Part shown: piece by piece, positions 27,702 through 38,034 of the stretch
How the letters are laid out: the number at the start of each line of letters is the position of its first letter
Numbering within the stretch: position 1 is the first letter of the stretch
Source: Desulfopila sp. IMCC35006
GTDB taxonomy: Bacteria > Desulfobacterota > Desulfobulbia > Desulfobulbales > Desulfocapsaceae
Direction: 5' to 3'
DNA length: 64,000 nucleotides
NCBI RefSeq assembly: GCF_005116645.1
Contig: NZ_SWCM01000012.1
Span: forward strand, 102,778-166,777
Notes under the pieces: generated by a model
Told to the model about the DNA's origin: nothing
The model's database searches: none
What the model saw: the letters and a program-made list of their open reading frames with translations, nothing else
Program-made: the position numbers and the translations under genes

Positions 27702-28052
27702 TTAAACAAACTTGCTGCGGAACATAAAAAAAACGGCGCCGACAAGGCATATTCCTGCCCATAAATAATCTAGTTTCAAAGGCTCTTTGAGATACATTAC
27801 TGAAAACGGGACAAAAACCGAAAGCGTAATGACTTCCTGCATTATTTTCAACTGCCCCACGTTCAAAACGGTATAGCCAATCCTGTTTGCCGGGACTTGC
27901 AGGAGATACTCAAGCAGAGCGATTCCCCAGCTTACAAAAGCGGCAATTATCCATGGCTTGTTATTTAATTCTTTCAGATGCGCATACCAGGCAAACGTCA
28001 TGAAAATATTGCTGCAAAAGAGTAAACATATGGAGATTGCTAATGGTCGCAT
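27702..28052 (-). CDS. DMT-superfamily DUF486 membrane protein
   Basis: A 116-residue protein with four membrane segments. The sequence TFAWYAHLKEL after the first segment, SWGIALLEYLLQVPANRIGY, and QLKIMQEVITLSVFVPFSVMYLKEPLK are typical for the DUF486 branch of the drug/metabolite transporter superfamily. Its length is normal for that family, which probably works as a dimer. No substrate is known. It precedes the YqaE-like gene by 18 bases. Confidence 0.92.
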   Translation of the reverse strand: MRPLAISICLLFCSNIFMTFAWYAHLKELNNKPWIIAAFVSWGIALLEYLLQVPANRIGYTVLNVGQLKIMQEVITLSVFVPFSVMYLKEPLKLDYLWAGICLVGAVFFMFRSKFV

Positions 28053-28197
28053 ACCTTGCCCTGCCTGCTGTGTTGATTAATCTGGTTTGGGGGGCTCTCC
28101 CGTGTTGCGCAGGAGCCTGTTTGTCACATTTGTCCGGGGTGGATTTAATTGCACAGATCCCAAACATGCAAGGTATATCTGTCCGTCTCCTGCGGAT

Positions 28198-28566
28198 TTA
28201 TATCTCAACTCGTGCTTTATTTTTCTCTTGAGCACGGCCGATTCTGTAAGAATCAATAATGCCGATTATCCAGCAGATTATAAATATAGCCGAAGCAATC
28301 CCGGCTGGATACGCGCCACTTCCTGTTTCGATCAGTTGTTCTGCGACTGCATCTGCAATTGCTGCCACATCCGGTTGACCAGACCCGCCCTGAATTTTTT
28401 CGGCTATCTGCAAAGCACTCTCCAGTGTTGTGGCTATCATAGAGTAGAGCCCAAATAACGAGGCGCCAATTAAAATGAGGCCGGAGATATACCTCTTTAA
28501 ATACATATGCCCGATACCGGGAAATGCAAATGCAGATAATAAGGCGGCTTTTGTTGATTTCTTCAT
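28198..28566 (-). CDS. Small membrane protein with a TM2/DUF5683-like start
   Basis: A 122-residue protein: KKSTKAALLSAFAFPGIGHMYLKRY at the N-terminus is the G-x-GH-Y-L hairpin of TM2-like proteins, followed by a second hydrophobic segment (GLILIGASLFGLYSMI), a polar middle of about 40 residues predicted helical, and a last segment (IFIICWIIGIIDSYRIG) ending in a D-x-YR motif also seen in that group. Function unknown. It lies in the same orientation as the two genes below it, 145 bases away. Confidence 0.78.
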   Translation of the reverse strand: MKKSTKAALLSAFAFPGIGHMYLKRYISGLILIGASLFGLYSMIATTLESALQIAEKIQGGSGQPDVAAIADAVAEQLIETGSGAYPAGIASAIFIICWIIGIIDSYRIGRAQEKNKARVEI

Positions 28567-29766
<1,200 letters not shown>

Positions 29767-29787
29767 ACCTTGAGAGGACCTTTTTCC

Positions 29788-31185
29788 ATGAAAAACGCTA
29801 TGAAATATCTTCTAACCTTTGTCTTTGTGGTGTTCGCCGTTCATCTTGCCGGTGATGCCTTCGCTCTTGATGCTCCAGTCCCCGATAAAGGGGATACTGC
29901 CTGGATGCTCGTTTCGACTGTCCTGGTTGCTCTTATGACCATTCCAGGCCTGGCTTTGTTTTATGGCGGCCTGGTTCGGACCAAAAACATGCTCTCAGTG
30001 CTGATGCAGGTTTTTACGGTTTTCTGTCTCTGTGTTGTCCTCTGGGTTATTTACGGCTACAGTCTTGCCTTTACCGAAGGCAATGCCTTTTTCGGAGGAT
30101 TCAGTAAAATTCTGCTGAAAGGGGTGACTGTTGATTCGGTTGCCGCAACTTTCAGTAAAGGTGTCGTTATTCCTGAATTTGTATATATCTTTTTTCAGGC
30201 AACCTTCGCAACTATAACCCCGGCGCTGATTCTCGGAGCCTTTGCCGAACGGATGAAATTTTCCGCAGTGCTTGCTTTTATTACCTTGTGGTTCACCTTT
30301 GCCTATCTGCCAATGGCACATATGGTCTGGTTCTGGGCAGGTCCAGACGCCTATACCGACGCGGATGCCGCGGCAAAGGTTGGAGCGACTGCCGGTTTTC
30401 TTTTTCAGAAAGGAGCAATTGATTTTGCCGGTGGCACGGTTGTTCATATCAATGCGGCTATTGCCGGTCTGATCGGTGCGTTCATGGTGGGCAAACGGGT
30501 AGGTTACGGGAAAGAATCCATGGCGCCGCACAGCCTGACTATGACCATGATCGGTGCATGTCTTCTCTGGGTTGGCTGGTTTGGTTTCAATGCCGGATCC
30601 AATCTCGAGGCGACAGGTCTTGCTGCCCTTGCCTTTGGCAATACCATGACTGCTACTGCCGCAGCTGCATTGTCATGGCTTTTCACAGAATGGATGCTTA
30701 AAGGCAAGCCGTCAATGCTCGGTGCTGCATCTGGCGCGGTTGCCGGTCTTGTTGCGATCACCCCGGCGTGTGGGTGGGTTGGTATAGGTGGTGCGCTGGT
30801 TATCGGTTTGGCTGCCGGTGTTGTTTGCCTCTGGGGCGTAAATGGTCTCAAGCGTATGTTCGGCGCGGACGATGCTCTCGATGTCTTTGGTGTGCATGGC
30901 GTTGGCGGTATCCTGGGCGCTCTGCTGACCGGAATTTTTGCCAATCCATCCCTGGGCGGCGTTGGTGTGTACGATTATGTAGCCAACAAAGTCGCCGATT
31001 ATTCTACGGTGGATCAAATGATCAGCCAGGTCTGGGGCGTTGGCATGACCATAGTCTGGTCCGGCGTCGTCTCTATCGTCGCCTATAAACTGGTAGATGT
31101 GGTTATTGGGTTAAGAGTCCCGGAAGATCAGGAGCGGGAGGGACTGGATATCACCAGCCATGGGGAGTCTGCTTACAAATATTAA
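29788..31185 (+). CDS. amtB: Ammonium transporter
   Basis: A 465-residue Amt/Rh-type channel with a signal peptide (about 1-22, ending in FA) and eleven membrane segments. Conserved parts are TAWMLVSTVLVALMTIPGLALFYGGLVRTKN in the first segment (shown here in pieces by position: about 31-61), FAYLPMAHMVWF, GAIDFAGGTVVHINAAIAGL with the first pore histidine, and DVFGVHGVGGILGALLTGIF with the second. The ATG at 29788 is preceded by GAGAGGA; a TTG six codons earlier is less likely. The gene forms an operon with glnK and ends at a strong terminator. Confidence 0.96.
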   Translation: MKNAMKYLLTFVFVVFAVHLAGDAFALDAPVPDKGDTAWMLVSTVLVALMTIPGLALFYGGLVRTKNMLSVLMQVFTVFCLCVVLWVIYGYSLAFTEGNAFFGGFSKILLKGVTVDSVAATFSKGVVIPEFVYIFFQATFATITPALILGAFAERMKFSAVLAFITLWFTFAYLPMAHMVWFWAGPDAYTDADAAAKVGATAGFLFQKGAIDFAGGTVVHINAAIAGLIGAFMVGKRVGYGKESMAPHSLTMTMIGACLLWVGWFGFNAGSNLEATGLAALAFGNTMTATAAAALSWLFTEWMLKGKPSMLGAASGAVAGLVAITPACGWVGIGGALVIGLAAGVVCLWGVNGLKRMFGADDALDVFGVHGVGGILGALLTGIFANPSLGGVGVYDYVANKVADYSTVDQMISQVWGVGMTIVWSGVVSIVAYKLVDVVIGLRVPEDQEREGLDITSHGESAYKY

Positions 31186-31207
31186 TCTTTAAGATTGCTT
31201 AGGTTAA

Positions 31208-31260
31208 AAAGGCCCTCCATCTTCGGTTCAATTCCGAAGATGAGGGGCCTTTGTTTTTTT
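31208..31260 (+). terminator. Strong intrinsic terminator after amtB
   Basis: Arms 31208-31226 and 31234-31252 form a 19-bp stem with one mismatch around a 7-base loop, followed by a T-rich tail. It stands 23 bases after the amtB stop and may also act on the opposite strand, where it is preceded by an A-run. Confidence 0.92.
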
Positions 31261-31297
31261 GCCTTCTTATCCTTTGGATAGGAGGCTATTCATCCCG

Positions 31298-33106
31298 TCA
31301 GCCAAACATATCCGCATCTATGTGCAGCTCGCGCATTTTTCGATACAGGGTTGAGCGATCAATATTGAGAATACGGGACGCTTTCGCCTTGTTGCCTCCA
31401 GCTTTTTTTAAGGCTGCCAGTATTTTCTCAGTGGTTTGTTTATCCTCGTCTGTGGGAGTAAACAGGCGGGGGTGATTTCCTGATTTCTCTGCAGTCACAC
31501 CAATTTCAGGGATGGTTTGGGGCCGGTCGATCTTGCTCCGGCCCAGCATCTCATCGGGGAGATCAGCCGAAGAAATTGTCGTGCCCTGACAGAGAATGCA
31601 GGCCCGTTCAATTGCATGTTCCAGTTGTCGTACGTTTCCCGGCCATTCATAGCGGCACAGGTGCACCAGGGCCTGTTCGGATATGCCGGTAATTTTTTTG
31701 TGCAATTTCTTGGCGAATAGACCAATGAAATATTCAGTAAGCAGGGGGATGTCGCCTTCCCGTTCTCTGAGCGGAGGCAGGTGGATGTCAATAATCAACA
31801 GGCGAAAATATAAATCCTCCCGAAAGCTGCCGGCTTTCACTTTGTCTTTAAGATTGACATTGGTTGCGGCGATTACCCTGACGTCGACCTGCAGTTCTTT
31901 ATCGCTGCCTACCGGATAAAATGTCTTCTCCTGCAGAAAGCGCAGCAGGCGGAGTTGCATGGTCATGGAGATATCGCCGATTTCATCAAGAAACAAGGTG
32001 CCGCCATCTGCCTGAAGAATTCTTCCCATGCGATTTTCTTCGGCCCCGGTGAAGGCGCCTTTTTTATGGCCGAACAATTCACTTTCCAGCAGGGTATCGG
32101 TCATTGCCGTGCAATCAACCATGACCAGCGGCCGATTGCGTCGGGGGCTTTCCTGGTGCAGGGCGTGCACCGCCAGCTCTTTGCCGGTGCCGCTGGGGCC
32201 GGTTATGAGTACGGAGGTGTCAACTCGGCCAATATTTTCAAGCAGCAGGTAGACCTTTTGCATAGCCGGACTGGCCCCAAGCATCTTGTGAAAATGGTTC
32301 CTTTTCTGTGAGGCTTTTTGTTTTTTGGGCGTCATGTCTCTTAGTACCAGTACTGCACCAGCGGATTGTCCCGTTCCATTGTCCAGCGGGGAAATGCAGA
32401 TACTGAGTACCTTGCAGGTGCCTCCCAGAAACAGTTCAACCCGGTGATCGGTCAGCTCAATGCCGGTTTTCAGTACCTTGGCCACGTTGTCCGTCAGCTG
32501 TGTCAGCTCCTCCTTTTGATTGATACTGTGGAGATTGTCGCCCTCGCGGAGTTCGGGTTGCAAGGCACAAAAAAGTACACTCGCTGCATGATTCATCTTC
32601 AGGATACGCATGTCATGATCGACGGAAATAATGGAGTCGGAAACGCTTTTGAACAGGGCTTCCAGAAAGTGGCGATAGCGTTCCCGGGCCAGTTCCGCTT
32701 CTCTTTTCCCCTGCTCGAGACGGTATTGACGAATGGCCAGTCTTGTCGTTTTGAGAAGGGCCTCTTTTTCAACAGGTTTTGGCAGATAATCGAATGCCCC
32801 CAGGCGGACGGCTTCCGAGGCTGTCTCCACCTCGGGATAACCGGTGACGATGACCACCGGACACGTGACGCCCAGTTGCCTGAATCGTCTGAGCAGTTCG
32901 ATGCCGGAATGCGTTTCCAGAACGATATCGCAAATTATGAGATCAAACATCCGCGACGATACTTCCTTCACCGCTTCCTCAAACGAACCGACGGCAATAA
33001 CGGTTGCGTAGCCCGCACGCTTCAGGAAAATACTGAAGGTGTTTCTTAAGCTTATTTCATCGTCGACGATAAGAATTGCTGCCTCTGTTGTTGCTGTTTC
33101 GGTCAT
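31298..33106 (-). CDS. NtrC-type sigma-54-dependent response regulator
   Basis: A 602-residue regulator with the same plan as the one at 23-24.7 kb. Receiver: [14 protein letters not shown], phospho-acceptor in [12 protein letters not shown], lysine in YLPKPV. PAS-like linker with CALQP. AAA+: [33 protein letters not shown]-terminal Fis-type helix-turn-helix: [21 protein letters not shown]. The start at 33106 has GGGAA before it and removes nine residues of the longer frame (from 33133) that have no receiver similarity. It closes a three-gene operon with a kinase and a membrane PAS protein. It lies beside amtB, but control of the amtB promoter by it is only a guess. Confidence 0.9.
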   Translation of the reverse strand: MTETATTEAAILIVDDEISLRNTFSIFLKRAGYATVIAVGSFEEAVKEVSSRMFDLIICDIVLETHSGIELLRRFRQLGVTCPVVIVTGYPEVETASEAVRLGAFDYLPKPVEKEALLKTTRLAIRQYRLEQGKREAELARERYRHFLEALFKSVSDSIISVDHDMRILKMNHAASVLFCALQPELREGDNLHSINQKEELTQLTDNVAKVLKTGIELTDHRVELFLGGTCKVLSICISPLDNGTGQSAGAVLVLRDMTPKKQKASQKRNHFHKMLGASPAMQKVYLLLENIGRVDTSVLITGPSGTGKELAVHALHQESPRRNRPLVMVDCTAMTDTLLESELFGHKKGAFTGAEENRMGRILQADGGTLFLDEIGDISMTMQLRLLRFLQEKTFYPVGSDKELQVDVRVIAATNVNLKDKVKAGSFREDLYFRLLIIDIHLPPLREREGDIPLLTEYFIGLFAKKLHKKITGISEQALVHLCRYEWPGNVRQLEHAIERACILCQGTTISSADLPDEMLGRSKIDRPQTIPEIGVTAEKSGNHPRLFTPTDEDKQTTEKILAALKKAGGNKAKASRILNIDRSTLYRKMRELHIDADMFG

Positions 33107-33139
33107 GGTATTTCCCAGCGGCTGAAGTTGCATTACGGC

Positions 33140-33877
33140 TTATTTATAGGTGTTCATATCGCGAAAAACCACAACTGCTCCGGTAAGCATGCCGCGGTCC
33201 CTGATGGGGGTGCTGACATATTCCACCGGAAAACTGGTGCCGTTTTTACACCAGAAGATGTCTCCGGTCTTGTAGTGGACCAGGCCATCCCGGTAGGCCA
33301 TGTAAATAGGGCAGATCTCCACGGGGTGGGTTGAGCCGTCCGGAAGAGTGTGATGGATGAGTTCATGGTGGGTGTTGCCGATGAGTTCCTCGGATTCCCA
33401 TCCAAGCATTAACGATGCGGCTTTATTCATGAAAATCACCCTTCCCTGATTGTCGAGACCGAGAATGCCTTCCCCGGCGGAATCCAGTATCAGGTGCAAC
33501 TGCTTCTGCAGGCCACGAACTTCTTCTTCTGCCTGGATTCGCTCGGCAATTTCTCTGTTTAACGCACCGTTTACCCTTTGCAGTTCAAAGGTCCGTTTCT
33601 CGATAGCTTCATCGAATTTTGCCTGGATGGTCTGATATTCACGTTTTTCGGCATCCAGTTCTTTTTTGAGATTCGTGGTGATGTTTTGCTGCTCTTTTGT
33701 CGCATATCGCAGGGTGAAGATTACTGCCAGCAGAAGCGCAGGAGTCAGCAGGCAAATGACTATTACCATCATTTTCATCCCGGCGGCATGATCAAGAATA
33801 GTCAGAAGGGCGACGAGGCCGGCAAAAACGATAAATTCAGCTGTCAGCAGCAGCCATGGCGGTAGTCTTTTCATCAT
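33140..33877 (-). CDS. Membrane-bound stand-alone PAS protein between kinase and regulator
   Basis: A 245-residue protein with two membrane segments (about 8-26 and 34-55), a long coiled-coil helix (about 60-130, rich in K, E and Q), and one PAS domain (about 135-245: LILDSAGEGILGLDNQGRVIFMN, then WCKNGTSFPVEY). No kinase, cyclase or output domain follows. It overlaps the kinase gene by four bases (ATGA) and lies six bases before the longer possible start of the regulator, so it is co-made with the two-component pair. It may sense a ligand and act on the cytoplasmic kinase, which itself has no membrane segment. Confidence 0.8.
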   Translation of the reverse strand: MMKRLPPWLLLTAEFIVFAGLVALLTILDHAAGMKMMVIVICLLTPALLLAVIFTLRYATKEQQNITTNLKKELDAEKREYQTIQAKFDEAIEKRTFELQRVNGALNREIAERIQAEEEVRGLQKQLHLILDSAGEGILGLDNQGRVIFMNKAASLMLGWESEELIGNTHHELIHHTLPDGSTHPVEICPIYMAYRDGLVHYKTGDIFWCKNGTSFPVEYVSTPIRDRGMLTGAVVVFRDMNTYK

Positions 33878-35889
33878 GTTCCTTTGTCAGCTGGTATCGG
33901 TAAATCGATTATAAACCGGGTCCATTCACCCAGCTTGCTCTGCACTCTGATATATCCGCCATGGTCTCTGACCAGGCCATGACTGATGCTGAGGCCAAGC
34001 CCGGTGCCTTCACCTTTTGGTTTGGTGGAAAAAAACGGGTCGAAAAGTCTGTCGAGAATCTCAGGCTCGATACCGACGCCATAATCGGTGAAAGTCAGTC
34101 TGATGTACTGACTGTCCCGTTGTTGGTGCAGCACCCCTTTTATTTCAAGCCTTTTTTCGGGGCAAGGTTTCGGGTATTTGGCATTGAGGGCAAATCGGGC
34201 ATTGCTGATCAGATTCAGCATCACCTGCTGCAGCTGCTGCTCATTGCACATCAGGGAGGGCAGTGGGTCGGCCAGATCGACTGAACAGATGATTCCGTCT
34301 TTTTTTAACAGGTGCTCAACCAGCTGCAGGCTGTTGGTAATTATTTTTTTGATTGCAGAGGGGGCAAGAATTTCTTCCCGGCGGCGGGCAAAGTCCAGTA
34401 GTTTCGAGATAATTCCGGCGATACGCTTGCCTTCACTGATGATGTTGCGGAGATGGTCCGTTGCTTCCGGGTCTTCCGGGGCATCAAGGATAATTTGTGC
34501 ATAGTTGATGATGCCGTTAATGGGGTTATTGATCTCATGGGCAACCCCGGAGGCAAGTTCGCCGATCGCTGCCAGTTGGGCTGCTCGAATCGATTCTGCG
34601 CGCAGAACCTCTTCCGCAGTAAGGTTGCGGGCAACCAGCAGCGTGGCGTTGATATCGCCGTTTTCTTCGACGAGCGGACTGACTGTCAGCATGTATGTGC
34701 CATGCAGGCCATGCAGTTCGGTTTCCGATATCCGGGTTTGCTGGTGGCCGATCAACTGTTCCACCGGGCATTGGTTGCCGCTGCTGTGCCCGCCATGAAG
34801 AATATCACAGATATTTTTGCCTATCACTTCAGTTCTCCGTTTTTTCGCGGCGGCGCAGGTCGCGGGATTTGCTTCAAGGATTTGATAATCATTGGAGACC
34901 ACCAGGGCGGGGTCCTGAATGGCTATGAAGATTTTCTCCCACCGCGCGGTGAACATATTCAACTGTTGGTCCGCAGCCAGGTTTTTTGTCTCATCGATTC
35001 CGAGCATCACGATGCCGACTTTTCCCTGGTCGATATTATGCCGAATCGAACCGTGCCAGCTTATAAAGCGCTCTGTGCCGTCCTTGGTGAGGAGTGGTGC
35101 CGTAAAATTGATATTGATCTGTGGACCTCTCAGTGTTTCTGAAAAGAGCTGTTGAAATTCGAGTCTCCTGCGGGGTGAAATCATCACATCGACCCAGTAC
35201 TTTTCAAGTATTTCCTGCTCTTTGTAGCCGGTGATCTGCTCGGCTCTCTTGTTGAAGGAGACAATTGTGCCGCAGGGGCTGATGCTCACCATCAGTGCTT
35301 GGATAGAGTCAATGATCTCCTTGTTGAAATCCCGTTCGACCTTGAGTTTCAACGCGGTATCCTGGGAAAAGAGTGCGAGGGCTATATCGTCGATAACGTG
35401 ACAGATAAACTCATTCTTCAGCTCACAGATGTTGATCTGTTCGCGGCAGTGCATTACTACAAAACCATAGATCCGCTGCTGATATCCGACCGGCCAGACC
35501 ATGCAATGCAGGCCGCAGGAATCGGTCCCCGGATAGTCGTTTTCGTCTAACTGCAACAAGAGTGGTGCGGTAAAGGACTGAAGATTTTCGCCAAAGCGTT
35601 GGGTCAGGAGTTGGGCAAGGCTGTTTCTTGTCGAAGAATCTGCTTCGGGATTTGGCGGGGAGGAAGCAAACACAATAAGGCTGCCCTTTTCCTTGTCGAT
35701 ATCTCCGGCCCAGACGCCATCGCAGTGAAAGGCGTCGGTGAGTATTTCGCAGCATCGCTGGAAAATGCAGGCATAACTCTGTTCTTCTGGATCAAGGAGA
35801 CTGTGTTCCCTGATGCTGGTCAGCAATCTGTTGCGGTGCTGAAACAGCTTGAGGGCTTCGGCATCTCTTTTCGTCAGCGGTCTTGTCAT
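33874..35889 (-). CDS. Soluble GAF/PAS histidine kinase
   Basis: A 671-residue sensor kinase without membrane segments. The start at 35889 has AAGGAGGG six bases upstream; the longer frame adds 50 residues of low-complexity character. Residues about 25-185 look like a GAF domain (HCDGVWAGDIDKEKGSL, SCGLHCMVWPVGYQ), then two PAS domains (about 195-320 and 325-440), the second with a CDILHGG/QCPVEQL cysteine pair as in the other kinase. The H-box is LASGVAHEINNPINGIINYAQ and the ATPase has DYGVGIEP and GEGTGLGLSISHGL. It heads the operon kinase-PAS protein-regulator. Confidence 0.9.
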   Translation of the reverse strand: MTRPLTKRDAEALKLFQHRNRLLTSIREHSLLDPEEQSYACIFQRCCEILTDAFHCDGVWAGDIDKEKGSLIVFASSPPNPEADSSTRNSLAQLLTQRFGENLQSFTAPLLLQLDENDYPGTDSCGLHCMVWPVGYQQRIYGFVVMHCREQINICELKNEFICHVIDDIALALFSQDTALKLKVERDFNKEIIDSIQALMVSISPCGTIVSFNKRAEQITGYKEQEILEKYWVDVMISPRRRLEFQQLFSETLRGPQININFTAPLLTKDGTERFISWHGSIRHNIDQGKVGIVMLGIDETKNLAADQQLNMFTARWEKIFIAIQDPALVVSNDYQILEANPATCAAAKKRRTEVIGKNICDILHGGHSSGNQCPVEQLIGHQQTRISETELHGLHGTYMLTVSPLVEENGDINATLLVARNLTAEEVLRAESIRAAQLAAIGELASGVAHEINNPINGIINYAQIILDAPEDPEATDHLRNIISEGKRIAGIISKLLDFARRREEILAPSAIKKIITNSLQLVEHLLKKDGIICSVDLADPLPSLMCNEQQLQQVMLNLISNARFALNAKYPKPCPEKRLEIKGVLHQQRDSQYIRLTFTDYGVGIEPEILDRLFDPFFSTKPKGEGTGLGLSISHGLVRDHGGYIRVQSKLGEWTRFIIDLPIPADKGT

Positions 35890-36198
35890 TCGTACCCTCC
35901 TTTTTGGATGGTGGGTGAATTCAAACCAGGGCGGGCCGGTTGAAACGTTATCGAAACGTACGCTTTTTCGGCTGGCTACGGAATTCCTGCTGTCGGTCTC
36001 TCGTAGTTTATACGACCATAAAGGTACTCCTTTCGTCAAGAGTACTTATGCCTGCCGAGATGAGGTGCTGTTGAATAGAGCACGGCCTGCTCGGATGAGA
36101 AAACGTCGATGGTGACACTGTTTTAGGGGAATATTCGGAGGCTGATCAAAGATGCAGGTAAAGATTGTCAGACGCGCAACGTGGATTTTGTTAAATTA
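35890..36198. other. Intergenic region before the kinase operon
   Basis: Holds the promoter region of the kinase operon (minus strand) and the 3' end of the transporter operon. Seen: a direct repeat GAAACGT at 35941-35947 and 35952-35958, and an inverted repeat GTACTC (36024-36029)/GAGTAC (36040-36045) near CGTCAAG, which loosely resembles the 27-bp repeat unit. No clear terminator for the transporter operon. Confidence 0.4.
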
Positions 36199-36957
36199 TT
36201 AATGGACACTCGTCGGCACAACTACCGGGATTCCTGATATATTAAAGACTTCAGCGTTAATTTGATAGATCTCTTTAATGGTTGCCGCGGTGATGATCTG
36301 TCGGTTGCCGGCGGCAAAAAGTCGACCTTTTTTTAACAGGACAAACTGGTCGGCAAAACGCAGGGCCATACTCAGATCGTGGATGACGACGACCACGGTC
36401 AGCTGCATTTCTTGGGTGATGTTCTTGAGGACGCGCATGGTTTCCAGCTGGTTCCTGATATCAAGGTGGCTTATCGGCTCATCAAGCAGGAGAATTTTCG
36501 GCTCCTGGGCCAGCGCTCTGGCAATCACGACCCTCTGCAGTTCCCCGCCGGAGAGTTCTGTGGTCCGACGAAGGGCATAATCTTCCAGGCCAAGACGGTG
36601 CAGGGTGTCAGTGACGATGCGAAGATCTCTTTTGCCGGCCTTCCAGGTAATGTGGGGTTTACGACCCAGCAGGACGGCATCGAAAACGGTGCAGGATTCC
36701 GGGGTGGTTTTTTGCGGCATATAGCCAATATGTCGCGCCACATCGCGTCCGCTCATGGCGGCCAGTTCATGTCCATCTACCAGGACGGTACCGTATTTCG
36801 GTTGCAGCAGGCCGTTGAGGTTTTTCAATAAGGTCGATTTTCCGGAGCCATTGACCCCGAGAATGGCAACCAGTTGACTGGCCGTCATGCGTACGGTTAA
36901 ATTCTCGAGGATTAGTCGGTCGCCATAGGCGAAAGTAAGGTTTTCGGTGCGGAGCAT
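36199..36957 (-). CDS. FecE/BtuD-type ABC ATPase for metal or metal-chelate uptake
   Basis: A 252-residue importer ATPase. Walker A is GVNGSGKST (about 35-43), the Q-loop is in YMPQKT, the signature is LSGGELQRVVIARAL, and Walker B is LLLDEPISHLDI. This belongs to the iron-siderophore/cobalamin/heme family and pairs with the FecCD-type permease 3 bases upstream. It is the last gene of an eight-gene operon that starts with exbB. The transported compound is not defined by sequence; the FmdE-like gene in the operon hints at a metal or pterin-linked cofactor. Confidence 0.92.
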   Translation of the reverse strand: MLRTENLTFAYGDRLILENLTVRMTASQLVAILGVNGSGKSTLLKNLNGLLQPKYGTVLVDGHELAAMSGRDVARHIGYMPQKTTPESCTVFDAVLLGRKPHITWKAGKRDLRIVTDTLHRLGLEDYALRRTTELSGGELQRVVIARALAQEPKILLLDEPISHLDIRNQLETMRVLKNITQEMQLTVVVVIHDLSMALRFADQFVLLKKGRLFAAGNRQIITAATIKEIYQINAEVFNISGIPVVVPTSVH

Positions 36958-36960
36958 GGG

Positions 36961-38034
36961 TTATGGCCTCTTGTTTTTCGCCAGCAGGTACAGAAAGAGG
37001 GGCGCACCGGTAAAGGAGGTGATGATTCCCACGGGCAGTACGATCGGTGCCAGGACGGTCCGGGCCAAAAGATCCGAGACAAGGAGTAGCAGCGCGCCGC
37101 AGACAGCAGAAGCCGGTATCAGATAACGATAGTCGTCGCCAACCAGAAAGCGCATCAGATGCGGAGCCATAAGGCCGACAAAACCAATAATGCCAAGAAA
37201 GGAAGTGCTGACTGCTACAGTGAAGGCTGCAAGGACCATGGTCATGACGCGCAATCGTTGCACCCTGACCCCCAGGCTGGAGGCGACGTCATCTCCCCAT
37301 CTCAGGGTATTGTAGTTCCATCCGTTGGCAATGAAGAAGAGAGCGGCCGGGAGCACGGCGAGCAAAATGAGGCCGTTTTCAAACCAACCCGCCTTGCCAA
37401 GGTCGCCGAAAGTCCAGAAAACCGTGGCTGCGACCTGAATGTTGTCGCCGAAATACTGGAGAAGCATGGTTCCTGCCCCGAAAAAAGCGCTGAGCGCTAC
37501 CCCGGCAAGAATAATCGCTTCAGGGGCAATGTCCTGCATGGACGACAGGCCCAGAATAAAAATTACCGTAAGCAGGGAACCAAGAAAGGCGCTGAAAACA
37601 ACCAGATGAGGGGATGCGATGGTTACCATCTCTGCTCCGGCTCTTTGCGTCTGACCTGCTCCCAGGATGATGATGGCAAAGGCCGCGCCAAACGCTGCTC
37701 CCTGGGAAACACCGATGGTAAAGGGTGAGGCGAGGGGGTTCTTGAGGATATTCTGCATTACCGCCCCGGCGATGCCAAGCCCTGCTCCGGCGAGCAGGGC
37801 GGCAACCGTCCTCGGCAGGCGGATATTCCAGATGACATGGCCGATCCGCCCCTCCCCGCTCCAGGCGAGCAGGGTTTTGAGGACATCGGTGTCGCTTATC
37901 GGCAGCGAGCCGGTTCGGATGGAAAGCAGACAGCCACAGGCGAGCACAAGGAGCAGCAGCAGGCCTACACTGTTCTTCTGCATGAGCCGCCGTCTGTAAG
38001 CGGTAATGGTATGATTAGAAGCTGAGATGTCCAT
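36961..38034 (-). CDS. FecCD/BtuC-type ABC permease
   Basis: A 357-residue permease with about ten membrane segments. The family landmarks are RLPRTVAALLAGAGLGIAGA, NPLASPFTIGVSQGAAFGAA, and near the end GIIGFVGLMAPHLMRFLVG, the loop that contacts the ATPase. The ATG at 38034 overlaps the 3' end of the binding-protein gene by 20 bases; ATG 37983 is an alternative. Upstream residues of the longer frame overlap the preceding gene more deeply and look unlike the family. Such permeases work as homodimers with the FecE-like ATPase and a periplasmic binding protein. Confidence 0.92.
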   Translation of the reverse strand: MDISASNHTITAYRRRLMQKNSVGLLLLLVLACGCLLSIRTGSLPISDTDVLKTLLAWSGEGRIGHVIWNIRLPRTVAALLAGAGLGIAGAVMQNILKNPLASPFTIGVSQGAAFGAAFAIIILGAGQTQRAGAEMVTIASPHLVVFSAFLGSLLTVIFILGLSSMQDIAPEAIILAGVALSAFFGAGTMLLQYFGDNIQVAATVFWTFGDLGKAGWFENGLILLAVLPAALFFIANGWNYNTLRWGDDVASSLGVRVQRLRVMTMVLAAFTVAVSTSFLGIIGFVGLMAPHLMRFLVGDDYRYLIPASAVCGALLLLVSDLLARTVLAPIVLPVGIITSFTGAPLFLYLLAKNKRP

